Assembly: GCA_051294375.1 (NCBI GenBank)
Contig: CM119271.1
Span: 304,721 to 368,720 of the forward strand
Length of the DNA: 64,000 nt
Direction of reading: 5' to 3'
Source: Paraspadella gotoi
Lineage: Eukaryota > Chaetognatha
The translations under genes were made by a program, and so were the position numbers. Positions 24,834 to 37,400 of the stretch are shown here, piece after piece. The notes under the pieces are model-generated. The model was not told the DNA's origin, did no database searches, and saw only the letters and a list, made by a program, of their open reading frames with translations. Within the stretch, counting starts at the first letter, position 1. The number at the start of each line of letters is the position of its first letter.

Positions 24834-25653
24834 GGTTACGAGAGAGGGAGTTGTCGCAAGGGACGAAGTCTCAACTTGATCGAGACACAATTTTCTTTCC
24901 CCTCTTTTTATTAATTTATATCACAGTCGATCGCGAGCGAAATAAGTAGTCGGTTGCTCTTTTTTCCGTTTACTATATCACTATTATTATGACTATAATA
25001 CGAGTTATAATTAATTGTTCGGACTACCGGAATCCGGCTTAATGAGCCATAATCGAGAAACGAAACTCCGGTCTGCGAAACTTTAGAAAAAAAGAAAAAT
25101 GAAATGGGAATGAAAGAGTGAAGAAACAGAAAGGGGAAGGGTGTTAATTTTTCCGACAAAAAATAATGCGAAGCTTATTTCATTTTAATTTTTTTCTCAA
25201 ACAATTTCATTTCGTAATCCGATGAGCGAGGAATGGAGATGTGATCTTTTAACGTTTTAACGATTTATATTAATTAATATTAATATTACCCCAAAAAATT
25301 ATGACTAATCTTTTTAAATCGCGTTTTCCTCTTGGTATGAAAGCTGAGGAGGCAAAACTATCTTAACTTTTTTTATGCTAAAAGTCTTCGACTAGGAAAA
25401 AAGTAGGGGAAGGGCAGTGAACGAGATCGAGGTTATAAATGATCCACTACGTACGGAGCCTACACCACCCACCGCCACTGGGAGGGGGAGGGGAGAGAGA
25501 GAGAACATGGGGTCGGAACCCCAACTCTTCGCACATATTATTGTTTGGTAATTCTTCTAATCGATGAACGGACGGGACTCGGACTCCATCGTCCCACTTT
25601 TCGAGATGAGCGAAAAACGAGAAACAGAGTCTTGGTCACCGGTTTCTTCTCCT
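24834..25653. other. Intergenic DNA between STT3 and TMED
   Basis: Holds the STT3 promoter side and the TMED 3' side. Mostly AT-rich; a GGAGGGGGAGGGG stretch near 25481-25493. I see no gene. Confidence 0.6.
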
Positions 25654-28600
25654 TTAGACGAGTTTCTTTGCCCTGAAGAACGCCTTGAGATGATGCATCT
25701 GCCATAAGCCGGTCATGCAGAGGACGGCCGTCTGAGCGATCGCCCACCACAAAACGCGACTGAAAAAGGAGAAAGGTTGGCTAATTACAATAATTCCTCA
25801 CACTAATACATTGTGGCAGCAAGACTTAAAGCTGCCTCTCTGCTGTCCGTCCTCAGCCTCGTCTCAATGGCTGAGCAGGCTAAATCATCTCATTCCATCC
25901 GTGCGTCCCGGGTTCAATCCCTGGGTATCCCGGTTCTGGCTTAAATGTGACGGTGCCGGTATAAACATGCCAGTGACAGGAGGCGGTCACTGAGGGTCCG
26001 CAGCCCCTACGCCAGTTGGTGAGATACCCCGCGCCCCGGGTATCACAGGCTATCCTCCCGTTGCCATAAGTGGTGAGCCCTACTCTCAACACGCAACCGC
26101 TGCGCACCGTGCGCCCACGCTTACGTCGCTTAGGGTATGCATATCACGCCTATGCCCTACTTCTCTGGTAACGCTCCAGACTCGCTCGCTCGCCCGCTCG
26201 CTCTCACTATGGCAATGAGATCAAAACCTTCTCTCAGACATCTCCTCAGGATTGAGGCCCCTGTGGAGAAGTCTGGTGGGGGATCCTGTGGCAGCAAGAC
26301 TTAAAGCTGCCTCACTGCTGTCCGTCCTCAGCCTCGTCTCAATGGCTGAGCAGGCTAAATCATCTCATTCCATCCGTGCGTCCCGGGTTCAATCCCTGGG
26401 TATCCCGGTTCTGGCTTAAATGTGACGGTGCCGGTATAAACATGCCAGTGACAGGAGGCGGTCACTGAGGGTCCGCAGCCCCTACGCCAGTTGGTGAGAT
26501 ACCCCGCGCCCCGGGTATCACAGGCTATCCTCCCGTTGCCATAACATCATATTATTGTATTTGAACGTGGACGGCAACATTGACGTTTAAATAAGATACC
26601 GAAACGAATTTAAACAAACCCGAAAATATTAAAGATTATTCTCTTAAGGGGACCCAGTGATAAAAATGATATCATTAGCTTAAGGTAGGGCCAAACTTTG
26701 TCAATGGGGTAGGTTAGAAGTTTGATTTGGGAACCTTCCTAAATAAAACTTCATACATTTTTAAAAAAACTTGAAATGAACCAAAATTTGTTAAAATGGC
26801 TAGAAGCATTAGCATTTTTTAATATTTATTTATTTATTTATAGATAAAAAAATATTAAAAATTTTTTTTTATTTTTTTTTTTTTTTAAATAGATTCAGAT
26901 AACTTATGTCTATACAAATTATAATTCTTTTTTTAATATTTTGATAAGTTGGTCAAAATTAAAAAAAACCTAAAAAAATCATCCTCATCATCATCTTACG
27001 ATAATTTTAACAGTAATTGCTAATTTTCAATAATAAAAAATTAAAATTTAAAAAAAATATAATTTCATTTTTTGCTTAACTTTTGGAGCTTCATCAGAAT
27101 CAATTAAAAAAATAAAATATAAAAAAAAATTTTTGACATTATATAACAATATAATAATTTTAATTAACAAATTACTTATAGTTTAAAACATTTTTGAAAA
27201 AAAAATTTTAATATAATAACTAATACCAATATATAAAATCTTTTTTTCATATTTTTATTACTTAAAAAGTTTTATTTTTATTTAATTAACAGAATCACTT
27301 AAAAAAAGTTTAAATAAAATCAGTCGATATTTTAAATTTTTAATTTTTTTTAAATAATATATTTCTATTTTTGTTTTGTTGTATAAATTTATTAGCGGAA
27401 AGAAAAAAACTTTATTTTTACAACAATATTTTAATTTTTTTTAATATAATTTTGTAATAAAAGCTTGAAAGCTTTTTTTAAAAAAATTTAAAACTTAAAT
27501 ATTTTTTTTACCAATTTTTTATTTTAAGGAGTGTAACGAAAATTCGTTTTTGAACAACAATTTAATAAATTTATAAAGACTTGTTTCGACTCTATGTTTC
27601 GAGTCTTCATCAGCAAATGAAAATATCAAAGTTACATATCTCAAACATCAGTTTTGGAGGGAGACAGAAAGAGAAAGAAAAAGAAAGAGTTTCCAACAAA
27701 GAATTGAATGAGGGATAGTGGTCAGACGTGAGGACAGGTGAAGGTAAGGGCAAGGAAGAAGAGAATAAGTGAATATGAAAATTGGAAAAATTTGGTGAAA
27801 GAGAGAGAGATAAAGACACAAATCAATACATTAAGCAATCACAAAAGGCCAAAGTTTTTTGATAGGGGGTAATTTGGAACACTTTTGGACGTATTCAAAT
27901 TTTTTATATACTAAGTTCATTTTTAAAAATTTTTTTTGTAATATATTTAAGATAGTGTCCCCTCTACAGATTGATATAGTCGTTTTTATCCTTTTTAAAT
28001 TAATATAGTCGTTTTTATCCTTTTTAAATTAAAATAATTAGAAAACACTTAATATATGTATAAATTTTTTATAATATTATAAAAAATAACTAAAACATTA
28101 TTATTTAAAGCATAATACCACTCATTAATGTTTTATGTATAAAAAATTTTAAATCTTATATTTGTAAGGGAGTAAAAAAATTTTTAATACAGTGTTCTCA
28201 ATTTTAAAAAATTATTAAATAACAATAAATACAAAATTTATATATATATTTTTTTGATTTATTGTATTTTTTACAAAGTTTTTTTCTTTTTATTCCTGAA
28301 TATCGTCCCCATTTTTTTAAAATTAATATTAGTTTTTTTCTAATTTTTTATTTTCAATATTATTTTTTATTATTTGTTTTATTTATTATTTTAATTTATC
28401 TTTTTAAATTATATTTTATTTTTTTTAAAAAATTATTATATTTATATTAATTTTATATTAATTTCATCTTAATTTTGTTTAAAATTAATTTTTTAACCAT
28501 ATTTAAGCATTAAATTCTATTTTCTTTGCTAAAAATCAATTTTTTATTATAACATTAAGAATAAAAATTTTTTTAAACTAATTATTTAACAAATATTGCT

Positions 28601-31600
28601 AACTGTTATCAATACTAAATTACTTATTACTAATACATTATAAAAATCATAAGAGGTAATAAAGAATACTTATTTTATAAGTGTTCCGTTTTAACCCAAT
28701 TTAATTATAGCTATATAAAAAAAATTTAATTATTTTTTTAAAGAAATCTTTTCAACTAAAAATTAGTAATCTCGTCTATCATATATTAATATTCCATAAT
28801 CATATTATAATAATCCTTTCTTTTCATTGTAGTTTAATATTTAGAGAAAAAGTGTTTCGACATATTTCGACTCTTTGAATTTGAATCTTCATCAGCATTT
28901 AAAATTTACAAACTTTTCAGTTGTTTTTATTAACTTTGGAAAGAATATGACTGACAGAAGCTTGAAAATGATTACGCAAAAACGAAATTTTACTAGCAGC
29001 TTTAATATTTCTGCTGCAGTTTCTGCAGCAGCAGCAGTAGAATGCTGTAATTTTAATAATGGAAAGGCAAGTTTGTAAAATATTTAATGCACCAAAAAAA
29101 AATTTAAAATAACTTTAAATAATTTTTTTATTTCATTTTAGATGTCAGTGTTCCGAATAACCCCCGTTCCGAATTACCCCGAACTACCCTATTTAAATTT
29201 TATTTTTCGATTCTTACTTTAAAATGCCAAAAAATAACTAAAAAGTAACCGCGACAATTTTCCATCATGGTAGTCAAAACCAGCTTAATTTAAGGGATCA
29301 AATTAGAAATCTACTATGAAATTAAATTCAATCGGGGCGGGGGTTCAAAACTTTAATCTTGAAGTGTACTTTTAGGTAAAAAAAGAATTTTTTAAAAAAT
29401 GTTGATTTTAATACTTTTATTGTTGCTATTAAAATTAATCAATCTTAACTTTTTTTGATAGATTCTGATAGAGCATAAAAAGTTAAATAAAAAATATAAC
29501 TACAACCTTCAAAAATTGTTATGTTTTCTTGGTCAAAATTTTTAAAAAATAATAAAATTATCAAAAAATGATGATGATGATGATAAATAGTTTTTCATAT
29601 TTTTTTTACACTTATGATCAAAATATCGAAAAAAGAATTATACTTTGAGGACAACTTTTTGCAAGCTACCTGAATCTGATCTTAAAAATAAAAAAATCCT
29701 AAAAAAATTTTAGCCTTTCCTATTTATAAATAAATATTAAAAAATTAATATATGGAGTATGGAGTAATATTAAAATTTTTTGTCTATTCATATTTTTTAA
29801 AAAAAGTTTAAATTTTCGTTTGAGCAGGTGCTTAATTCAAATTTCTTAACTACCTTACTGAGTTAGGCTCCCCCTAATCAAACATTATGCTTTCTGCTTG
29901 GTCCCCTTAAACACGCAAAACCTCCCACCTATTGGTCGATTCGCTGGTGGCACGGAATCGCTCCTCTCGATACCGTTGGTAATTTTGCTCCTTGGTGATC
30001 TGCTCTACTTGGTCGAGGAGCTGGCGGACGCGCAGTTGCAGTTCGGTCAGTTTATCCTTTGCCGCGATTGTCGCGTAGTCGTTGGCGTGCTCGCCGACCT
30101 GGACCCCCGCCCCACCATTGATTTAGTCTCGTCCGCGTAAAAAAAACAAAAACCAATTGTGTTTTTCACCTGAATGTCAAGGTGGACACGGAGTTGGCCG
30201 CTGCCGAACCACGCTGTTGAGTTGGAGTGAAGGCAAATCACGTGTTCCCCTAAGGAAGGAAAACAGATATAACGGAAGGAAAGGAGAACATTAACCACAA
30301 ACTGTTATAAACATAAAATTATGATTCAAACGTCCGAATCAATAAAATACGCGGCGCTCACCGGGGAGGTGACTGGTGAAGGTAAAGCGCCCTTCGGAAC
30401 TGTACTGCTTGGAGAGGAGGACCTTATCATCCGGGTCCCGGATCTCGACGTGCATCCCAATCCCGGGACTCGACGGGAGGTAGTCGTTGATGCTCCTAAA
30501 GATGGAAGAGGGGGTGTTGGAGATGTTGAGAAAGAGAGAGAAAGAAAGAGTGTCGAAGCTCGATCTTGTTTTTAGTCGCCAGGTTCAAAGTTCGATGTTT
30601 AGATATTGAAAATTCCAAGTTTCGGTTGACAAAGAGTGAAAAGAAAGGAGAAAGTTATGCGATTAACATGAGGTAAGGTTTTATGTTTCTAAAATTACGC
30701 AGTTTCCTTGAAGTATTTTAGTATTTTTTTGTAAAATGGTAAACTTTTCTTTTTTGGGAGAGGAGTTTGTAAATTTGGTTTAGTTTTAAGTTTTTGTTTT
30801 TGGTTGTTAGTGCAGAGAGATATTTTTATAGAATTTCCACGGTTTTTTTTTATAAGGGTTTGCACGGGTAACTTAATCCACGGGGAGTAGGGTATCGACT
30901 ATTGAGCCGAGAAAAAGGCGCCACTTGAAGGGTATTGAAGGCGTGAGGAAATAGAAGGAAAAAATTGTATATTTCGCGAAGAGTAGAAACTAGAGAATGT
31001 ATCGCTAGACAAAATATACTGAGGGGCAGGAAGAGGAGGAGGAAAGAAGAGGAAGAGGAGAACGGAACGGCAAGCTAAATCCTCCTCTGTTTAACTCACT
31101 CCTAAACCTAACTTACCCCTAACCTTAATTTATCCCTATACTTAATTTACCCTTAACTTAACCCCTAACTAATCCCTAACCTAACTTATTTCTAACCCTA
31201 ATCTACCCCTAACCTTAGCTTACCCTTAATGTTAACTTACCCCTCACGTTAATGGACCGCTAACCTTAACCTACCCGTACTTACTCCTAACCTTAACTTA
31301 CCCTTATTAGTAGCGCCGCGAGTACTCGCGAGCAACTAAGTCACTTTTCGGTCGGTCGGTCCGTCTGTCCGTCGGTCTGTCCCACTTACGTTAAACGGCT
31401 ACGTATAACTCTGCTATATATTTAGTTGCTTCATTTGTTAAAAATCAAATCTAGCGACTAGTGGCGCCGCCTTTTGTTTTTAAAAGAAATCTTATAAACT
31501 ATAAGGAATAAATGACTTGATAAATAAACCTTTCTTTTTAACTTACTCTTAATTTTAATTTATTCTTAACTTTAATTTATCATAACCTTAACTTTCAATT

Positions 31601-32683
31601 TTAATATATTACCCAACTATTAATATCACAATATCAAATTTTAAAAAATTAATATATCCGGATTCCTCTCCGAAAAATTATCCTCCTTCGTTCTGTTTTG
31701 TTCCTCTTCCTCTAACATCAAATTACTAAGAAAAACCTTGCTCTTCGTTTTCCCATAGACATCTATAGCGTATTAATCTCCAGAAATACCACCATCAGAC
31801 TAATTATTATAGTAAAAATGATTTAGTAAGTCTATCGCAGGTCAAAAACATGATATCTATACTAGGCCGGAACAGGTTGAAAACTAGAAGTTCTCTCAAA
31901 TAAATAATGGTTTAGTAAATGTTAAAGAATATGAAAAGAATTTTTAAAATTATCTTATTGATAAGCGCACGGAAGCATTTAAATATTATTTTATTACTTT
32001 GTGTGTTATTTTCCTTTCTTTTCGTTGTGTATTATGATTTAGCGAAAATAAATATTTTATTACTATATAAAGTTTAAATTTAAAAAAAAAATTTGAATAG
32101 ATTCTAATAGAGCTTTAAAAGTTAGATGAGGCTTATTAATACAACTTTTTAAAAATTTTTTGTTTCATTTATGAAAATTTTTAAAAACCACAAAATTCAG
32201 CCAATGATGATGATGATAATGATTTTTTAAGGTTTTTCTTATTTTTAACCAATTTATTGTCAAAATTTTAAAAAAATGTAGTCTAACTTTCATTTAACTT
32301 TTTAAGCTCTAGAGGAATCCGTTCTTAAAATAAAAAAAAAATTTGTCATTTCTTATATATTAATAAACTAATTCAAAAAGTTTCATTGAAAATCGATTTA
32401 GTAATAAAAGGAAAAAAAGAAATTTTTTGAAAGAACTAAAAGATATAAAGAGTGTTTAATTTTGGCCCGCCTTAATATATACCCCTTTGAATATTTGGAA
32501 TCCTCACCTGTCAAACAGTTGGACCTTATAATTCCCGATGAGAATCGTCTCGTCGGGGATCTCCTCGATGAAGCACTTCTTCTCCGTCTCGCCGATGTGG
32601 AAATAGAGGCCGCGAGTGGATGGGATGAGGATGAGGCCGAGCGCGCAGACCACGGCGCCCCACAATGAAAAAAGTCGCATCAT
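25654..32683 (-). CDS. TMED9: p24 family cargo receptor, TMED4/TMED9 (p24 alpha) type, 5 exons
   Basis: Cycles between ER and Golgi in COPI/COPII vesicles. Exons from the start: 32508-32683, 30362-30495, 30170-30249, 29929-30098, 25654-25759; 221 residues. A signal peptide ([17 protein letters not shown]...) is cut before [14 protein letters not shown], the start of the GOLD domain; the second GOLD cysteine is in [10 protein letters not shown] coiled coil follows ([17 protein letters not shown]), then [20 protein letters not shown] as the membrane segment, and the cytosolic tail ends FFRAKKLV, the dilysine COPI signal of the alpha subfamily. TMED4 and TMED9 cannot be told apart here. Intron 25760-29928 is 4.2 kb of SINE and nested inverted-repeat elements; intron 30496-32507 contains telomere-like repeats. 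Confidence 0.93.
25812..26068 (+). repeat. SINE family S1, full-length copy
   Basis: 257 bases: 5' hairpin (GGCAGC ... GCTGCC), A-box-like TGGCTGAGCAGG, B box GGTTCAATCCC, then a 3' domain with GGTCACTGAGGGTC and ending CCGTTGCCATA. It differs from the copy at 26287-26543 at about two bases by eye. It lies just upstream of the last TMED exon. Confidence 0.85.
26069..26286. other. GC-rich spacer between two SINE copies
   Basis: Contains small palindromes (GCGCACCGTGCGC, and TAGGGTATGC ... GCCTATGCCCTA) and a CTCGCTCG run. It may be the tail of another SINE-like element interrupted by the second S1 copy; no coding potential. Confidence 0.35.
26287..26543 (+). repeat. SINE family S1, second full-length copy
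   Basis: Same length, 257 bases, and nearly identical sequence to 25812-26068, in the same orientation 218 bases away. Recent insertion or local duplication. Confidence 0.85.
27578..27613 (-). ncRNA. Hammerhead ribozyme-like motif, copy 1
   Basis: Minus strand reads CTGATGA, then stem GACTC / GAGTC with an 8-base loop, then GAAAC and GTC two bases later. These are the conserved core strings of the hammerhead in order and spacing, with an ultra-short stem III as in retroelement-borne type I forms. I cannot find a convincing stem I, so activity is uncertain. Confidence 0.4.
28859..28895 (-). ncRNA. Hammerhead ribozyme-like motif, copy 2
   Basis: Minus strand CTGATGA, stem GATTC / GAGTC (one G-U pair), GAAAT, then GTC two bases on. 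Same architecture as the copy at 27578-27613, with a different loop. Stem I again is not evident. Confidence 0.35.
31080..31310. repeat. Degenerate telomere-like interstitial repeat
   Basis: About 230 bases of imperfect CCTAACCTTAACTTACC units, C-rich on the plus strand, reminiscent of decayed (CCCTAA)n. A GTCGGTC-type tandem follows at about 31340-31375, and a 14-base palindrome CGCGAGTACTCGCG lies between at about 31317. In the first TMED intron. Confidence 0.6.
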
Positions 32684-33963
32684 TTACTCCTTTGGTTATT
32701 TTTCCGATGATTTTTTTTAATATGATCGATTAAAGAGGGGGGGGGGAATGAGTTAAACGAAAAGAATTCGATCTAAAATTTTCAAAAAAAAGGCCGATGA
32801 CTTAACAAAAGAAAAATATGTCGAGCGCTCGGGGGGATTAAGAGTAGAGAAAATAATGTAACTATTAGTTAACTAGATTTTCTTGGGCGATCAAAATAAA
32901 AAAATTCGTGTTTAAAGACGAAAAAAGTCTATTTTCATTTATTGAACTGTTTATTTTTTTGTACTAACAAACCGACCCGTTCGAACGGTGATATACAAGG
33001 CTATAAGGAGCAGAATGTATACTACTATACTACCATTTTAAAAAAACGAAACTGCCGGCTCGTGGTTTAAGTAGCATCGAAGAAAAATAGTTTGAATCGA
33101 ATACGGCCACCAATGAAACCAAGCTCACATCCGCTTGGCCGATCATAGTTGAGCTTGGTGGTCAAAGGTGAGCTTAGTTCGATTGGTGGCGAGATTGAAT
33201 TCTATCTATCTCTTCGATGGGAGAAAGAACGATAGAAAAGGATCGGTGATATGGCAGAGAACGCTGTTAAAACGGAGGGGGGCGCGAGGACGTCACTACG
33301 GCGAGAACGGCGATCGATTTAACTTTTTAAGATCCAATGTATTTAACTCGCTCGAATAATACAAAAGGAATCATTCAAAAGCGACCGTGTTAACTACGAT
33401 CTTTTCGTGATTATTATTTTGAGTTTTAATTGTCCAGACTTTGAAAGGGGGCGGGGGAGCAGAAAGCAGAGACCAAAACCGCTGAACACGATCGCTCTGC
33501 CTCCTCCCACCCGCCGTCGCGCGAGATGAAAGAAAGCGAACCTTGAAACGTAATTTAAATAAAAAACTTTTTTAATAATAATAACGCTGAGATAAAAAAA
33601 AATATTTCGAGGTGATAACAAAAAAAAAACATCGAATGATAACTTTTTAAATATTAAAAAATAAAAATAGTTTATACTTTTAACATTAATACATTTTGGG
33701 CTCGAAAAGAGAAAAAAGAGACAAAGAGCGCGAATTAAAAAATTAATTTCCGATTTAAGTGTTACATTTTTTTCTTATTATTATTCTTTCTTGGAAAAAC
33801 GTAAGATGGAAACAATGATTCCGAAAAAAAACAATTATTTGGCACAACGTTTAAAACTCCCCCCGCCCCGTATTTTCATCTCAAGTCCTTTCCTCCATCT
33901 CCTCCTCTTCCTCCTCTTAACTCCTCTTTCTCCTCATCGCCCGGGGATCGGGCTTGCAATTAA
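32684..33963. other. Intergenic DNA between TMED and PA2G4
   Basis: No gene seen. A 23-base inverted repeat with three mismatches lies at 33106-33128 and 33168-33190 (GCCACCAATSRAAC core), with 39 bases between, upstream of TMED; it could be a small MITE or a hairpin. Confidence 0.55.
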
Positions 33964-34377
33964 TTAGTGCGGACAGGCGCATCCCCCGTTGAGATCCATC
34001 GGAACGAGGGATGGCGGCTCAGATTCGCCGCCGCCGCCGCCGGCCGTTTTTTTCTTCTTCTTATTCTGTTTCTTCGTTGGCCTGAAAAAGAAAAAGAAAA
34101 AGAAAATCTTAAAAGCATAAGGATCGTCGCAATAGCATAAGAAAAATCTGGATTGACGACAAATTTTGATACTAAAAAAAATAAAATTTTAAAAAAGAAA
34201 ATTAAATTATAAACAAAGAAAAATTCTATTTTGCGATTGTCAATAAAAAAAAAATAATAAAGTACGGAAGAAAATTAAAGTTACAGTTTCTGAAAAATAG
34301 CAAAATGATAACATGCACGAATGCGATGCTTAATTTTACGAGTTCAATCCTAATTCAATTTTTTTTTTAATAAAAAC

Positions 34378-34420
<43 letters not shown>

Positions 34421-37400
34421 AAAAAAATCAAAAGGCAGCAGCAGAAGCAGCAGGAGAAAAGAGAGTAAAATAATAAGCCTCTGCAGAGCCAGCCAGAATC
34501 AGTGACTAGGGAAAAGAGAGAGGGAGAGAGACATGTAATTAAAAGAGAAAAGAGAGAGAGAAAGAAATATGAAAATAAAAGAGAGAAAATTTGTTTGTTT
34601 TGATAAAACGTAAACAAAACATATTTAATAACTGTCCATACTCTATTTTAAGCACATCGATGATGAGAAGCTGTATATAAATTTTCAGCTTCATACACCC
34701 AAATTTAATCATTAAAAAGGCGATCTATAATTTGGAACGCCGACGACAACAACGACGACGACGCCACTTTTGCGCAAAAGCATTACAAAAATGAATTAAG
34801 GTAGTTTTCAAACAAACTAAGATCAGATAACGATAATTTGATTAACTAAGTCACAAACAGTCGATATTAAAAAACTCGTTGCATGTTTCAATTCCGTTTC
34901 AACGACAACGAAAAAGACCGCTTTCCAAAGGAATAGACATGATTTCAATCTCGGCTCAAAATAACTTGACGGAGAATAATAATTCGTCCCTCCAAAAAAT
35001 TAATGAGATTCAAACTCCCGCAAACCTGATTTGCTGAGACAAAATATCGAGGATGGCGGGGTCAGTGATTTTATGGTCGCTCTTGTAGGCGGCTGGGTCG
35101 AAGGCGGGGCCGCCAGTGATGCGCAGGGGTCCCGACGGCATGAGGAGAACCGTGAACTTAAACTGAGGTCGAGGGAAAAATGGAGTTGAGGAAGACAAAA
35201 ATCAACAAATTGAGAATGAGATTGAAAAACGATGACACATGAAAAGGACACATTGGACAAAAAACCTGAGCGACGATCTCTCCCTCCCGTTCGAAGATGA
35301 CCGGATAAGGGTCGCAGAGGCCGTGCTTGACGCACTCGACCACGCCCATCCGCGCCTTCTTCTCGTCCTCGAAGGCGCGAAGGGTAAAGGGCATGAGGGC
35401 GAAGCGCTTGTCCATCTCGGAGAAAAAAACCCGCGACGCTTTCAGCTTCAGTTGGTAGACGATGTCGCGTTTCTTGAAGACGGTCGTCCGCGCGTCCTCC
35501 TCGCGACCTTTGCCCTCGCCTTTTTGGTGGGAGGGGGAGGTGGTGGAAGTGAAAACGAAGAGTGGAGGGAGATCGCGGAGAGATGGGGGGGGGGAATTAA
35601 GTGGGCGACAAGATAAGAGTTTTTTTCAAATCAAAGGACGGGATTATAATGACAGGGTCTTGCTACGCTATTATCTTGTAAGAGAAATGGAGCCCTAAAC
35701 CCACCATAGCCTGACCAAAGTAAGGGCACAAGATAGCGTTTCAATTAAATGAATGGATAATTACTTTGGTTGTACCATTTCATAACCAAAAACGCAAGCG
35801 GCATCATTCATTCGTTCGTTGTACTCGCCTGTGGAGACGATGACGTCGATGGCAAAGACGTCGTACATATCGAAGGTGTGGGACGGAGTCTCTTTCTTTT
35901 GGTTTTCTGTAGGATTCTGAATGATCACCTTTTCTCCGTCGATTGTGTTTCTGTGGAGTTGGTGCGAGAGCATTCCTGGACGGGGCGAAAGAAGAGAAAA
36001 AGTATTAATAAACAGTTAAACATTACAAAAAAATGTTCTAAGCATCCCCCTACCTTCAATGGGTTTGCACCCGAAGGCTTCTGCGACTTTCTGTACGGCG
36101 TCCGTCACCTCGTAACTCGTTGAGTTGGGTTTCACAAGACGGGACGCCACCTCCGACGCGTAGTGGGCCGCTAACATGGCGTCGGCCACCTGGCGGGGAA
36201 AAAATGTTCGAGAAAACTAATGAGGTTTTATTTTTTATTTACACAATCAACGCAATGGAATTTCAAACGGAATTGGTCGTCTTTAAGCTGTTATGAGTCG
36301 TCATATTTTTGGATAATCAAACAGCCGACCAATCACATCACAATGCCAGCAAAGTCTGTCTCAATGTCTATTCCGTCGATAAAGCATATGATTTGCCCCT
36401 TTTAAAGTTTGTTTTTTAATTAGAATATATTCGGTTTTGTTAGTTTGTTCGTTTCTCACCTTGCCCTCGACGGGCTTGTCCTTGCTCGCCCCGATGACGT
36501 GCGTGTGGGCGACGACGGCGATGTATCCGTCCACGTGCGCCCCCAGATCGATCTTGACGACGTCGCCGTCCTTGAGGATCACGTCGTTCTCAGACTTAAG
36601 CGGAGAAAAGTGGCAGATGCACTGGTTCACCGACAGACAGGTGGGGAAGGCGATGCCTAATAGAAAGTGTGAGGGACAGATGCAGAAGCAATTTTTTTTA
36701 ATGGTTTTTTAAGGTCAAAGAAAACTGTGGCCATGTTTGATTTACATTTTTGAGGAGTCACTTTTTGTCACTAGTTTCAAAACTTTGCTTTATAATCTAA
36801 TTAACTTGATTATTATAAAGCATTACTAATGGGTAAGTTTACTATTCGATGTCTGCAACCAACTTTAGGTACCAGCGGTCGGTGATTTGTTAATCCATTT
36901 AATTTTGTTTTCCCTCTAACTTCGAGTCTTAGTTGGCCGCATTAATTTATTTTCTTTTGTATATAAATCACGTAACAGCCAGTGTCGGTGTTTTAAGCAG
37001 GTTTTTAACAGGTTCTAATAAGTTTTTCCTTTTATGTTAGGAATTTATGGTTCCAAATGGAACCGGGATTCTTCATGGTTCTTCCCCACCAACAGAATAG
37101 CTAAACGCGACATCTTCAGAGAAAAAAAAAGAGGATCTCCTCCTCTTCCCCTCCGGTGAAGCGCCATGCCCATTTGAACGGACGTCGTAGAAGGGGGGGG
37201 GGAAACCAGTCCATGGACGAAGTCCGGATCTGAGAAACCTGTCGGCCGGACGAGGCGGCGGCCGAAAGAACTGATGGGCTATCAGTCAGTGTCCTTCGAC
37301 GTCCCTGGAGCCCCATCCATGCGCTTGGGAGGCGGCGAGGACTTGCGAGGCTTGTAGGGAAGGCGAGCGGGACTACGCAAACTGCCACGCCCACGCTTGC

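Larger units (their letters stand above)
26644..29910. mobile_element. TTAA-flanked element, copy 2, with nested insertions
   Basis: TTAA 26644-26647 with GGGGACCCAGTGA at the left and CTTGGTCCCC before TTAA 29907-29910 at the right are the ends of the element at 17585-18471; interior similarity is visible around 27240-27340. Foldback-type arms sit just inside each end (about 26684-27130 and 29320-29877). A further inverted pair with GGGGTAATTYGGAAC lies at about 27866 and 29205, and a CCATCATGG-TA end of another family at 29262-29272. At least three layers of insertion within one intron. Confidence 0.6.
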
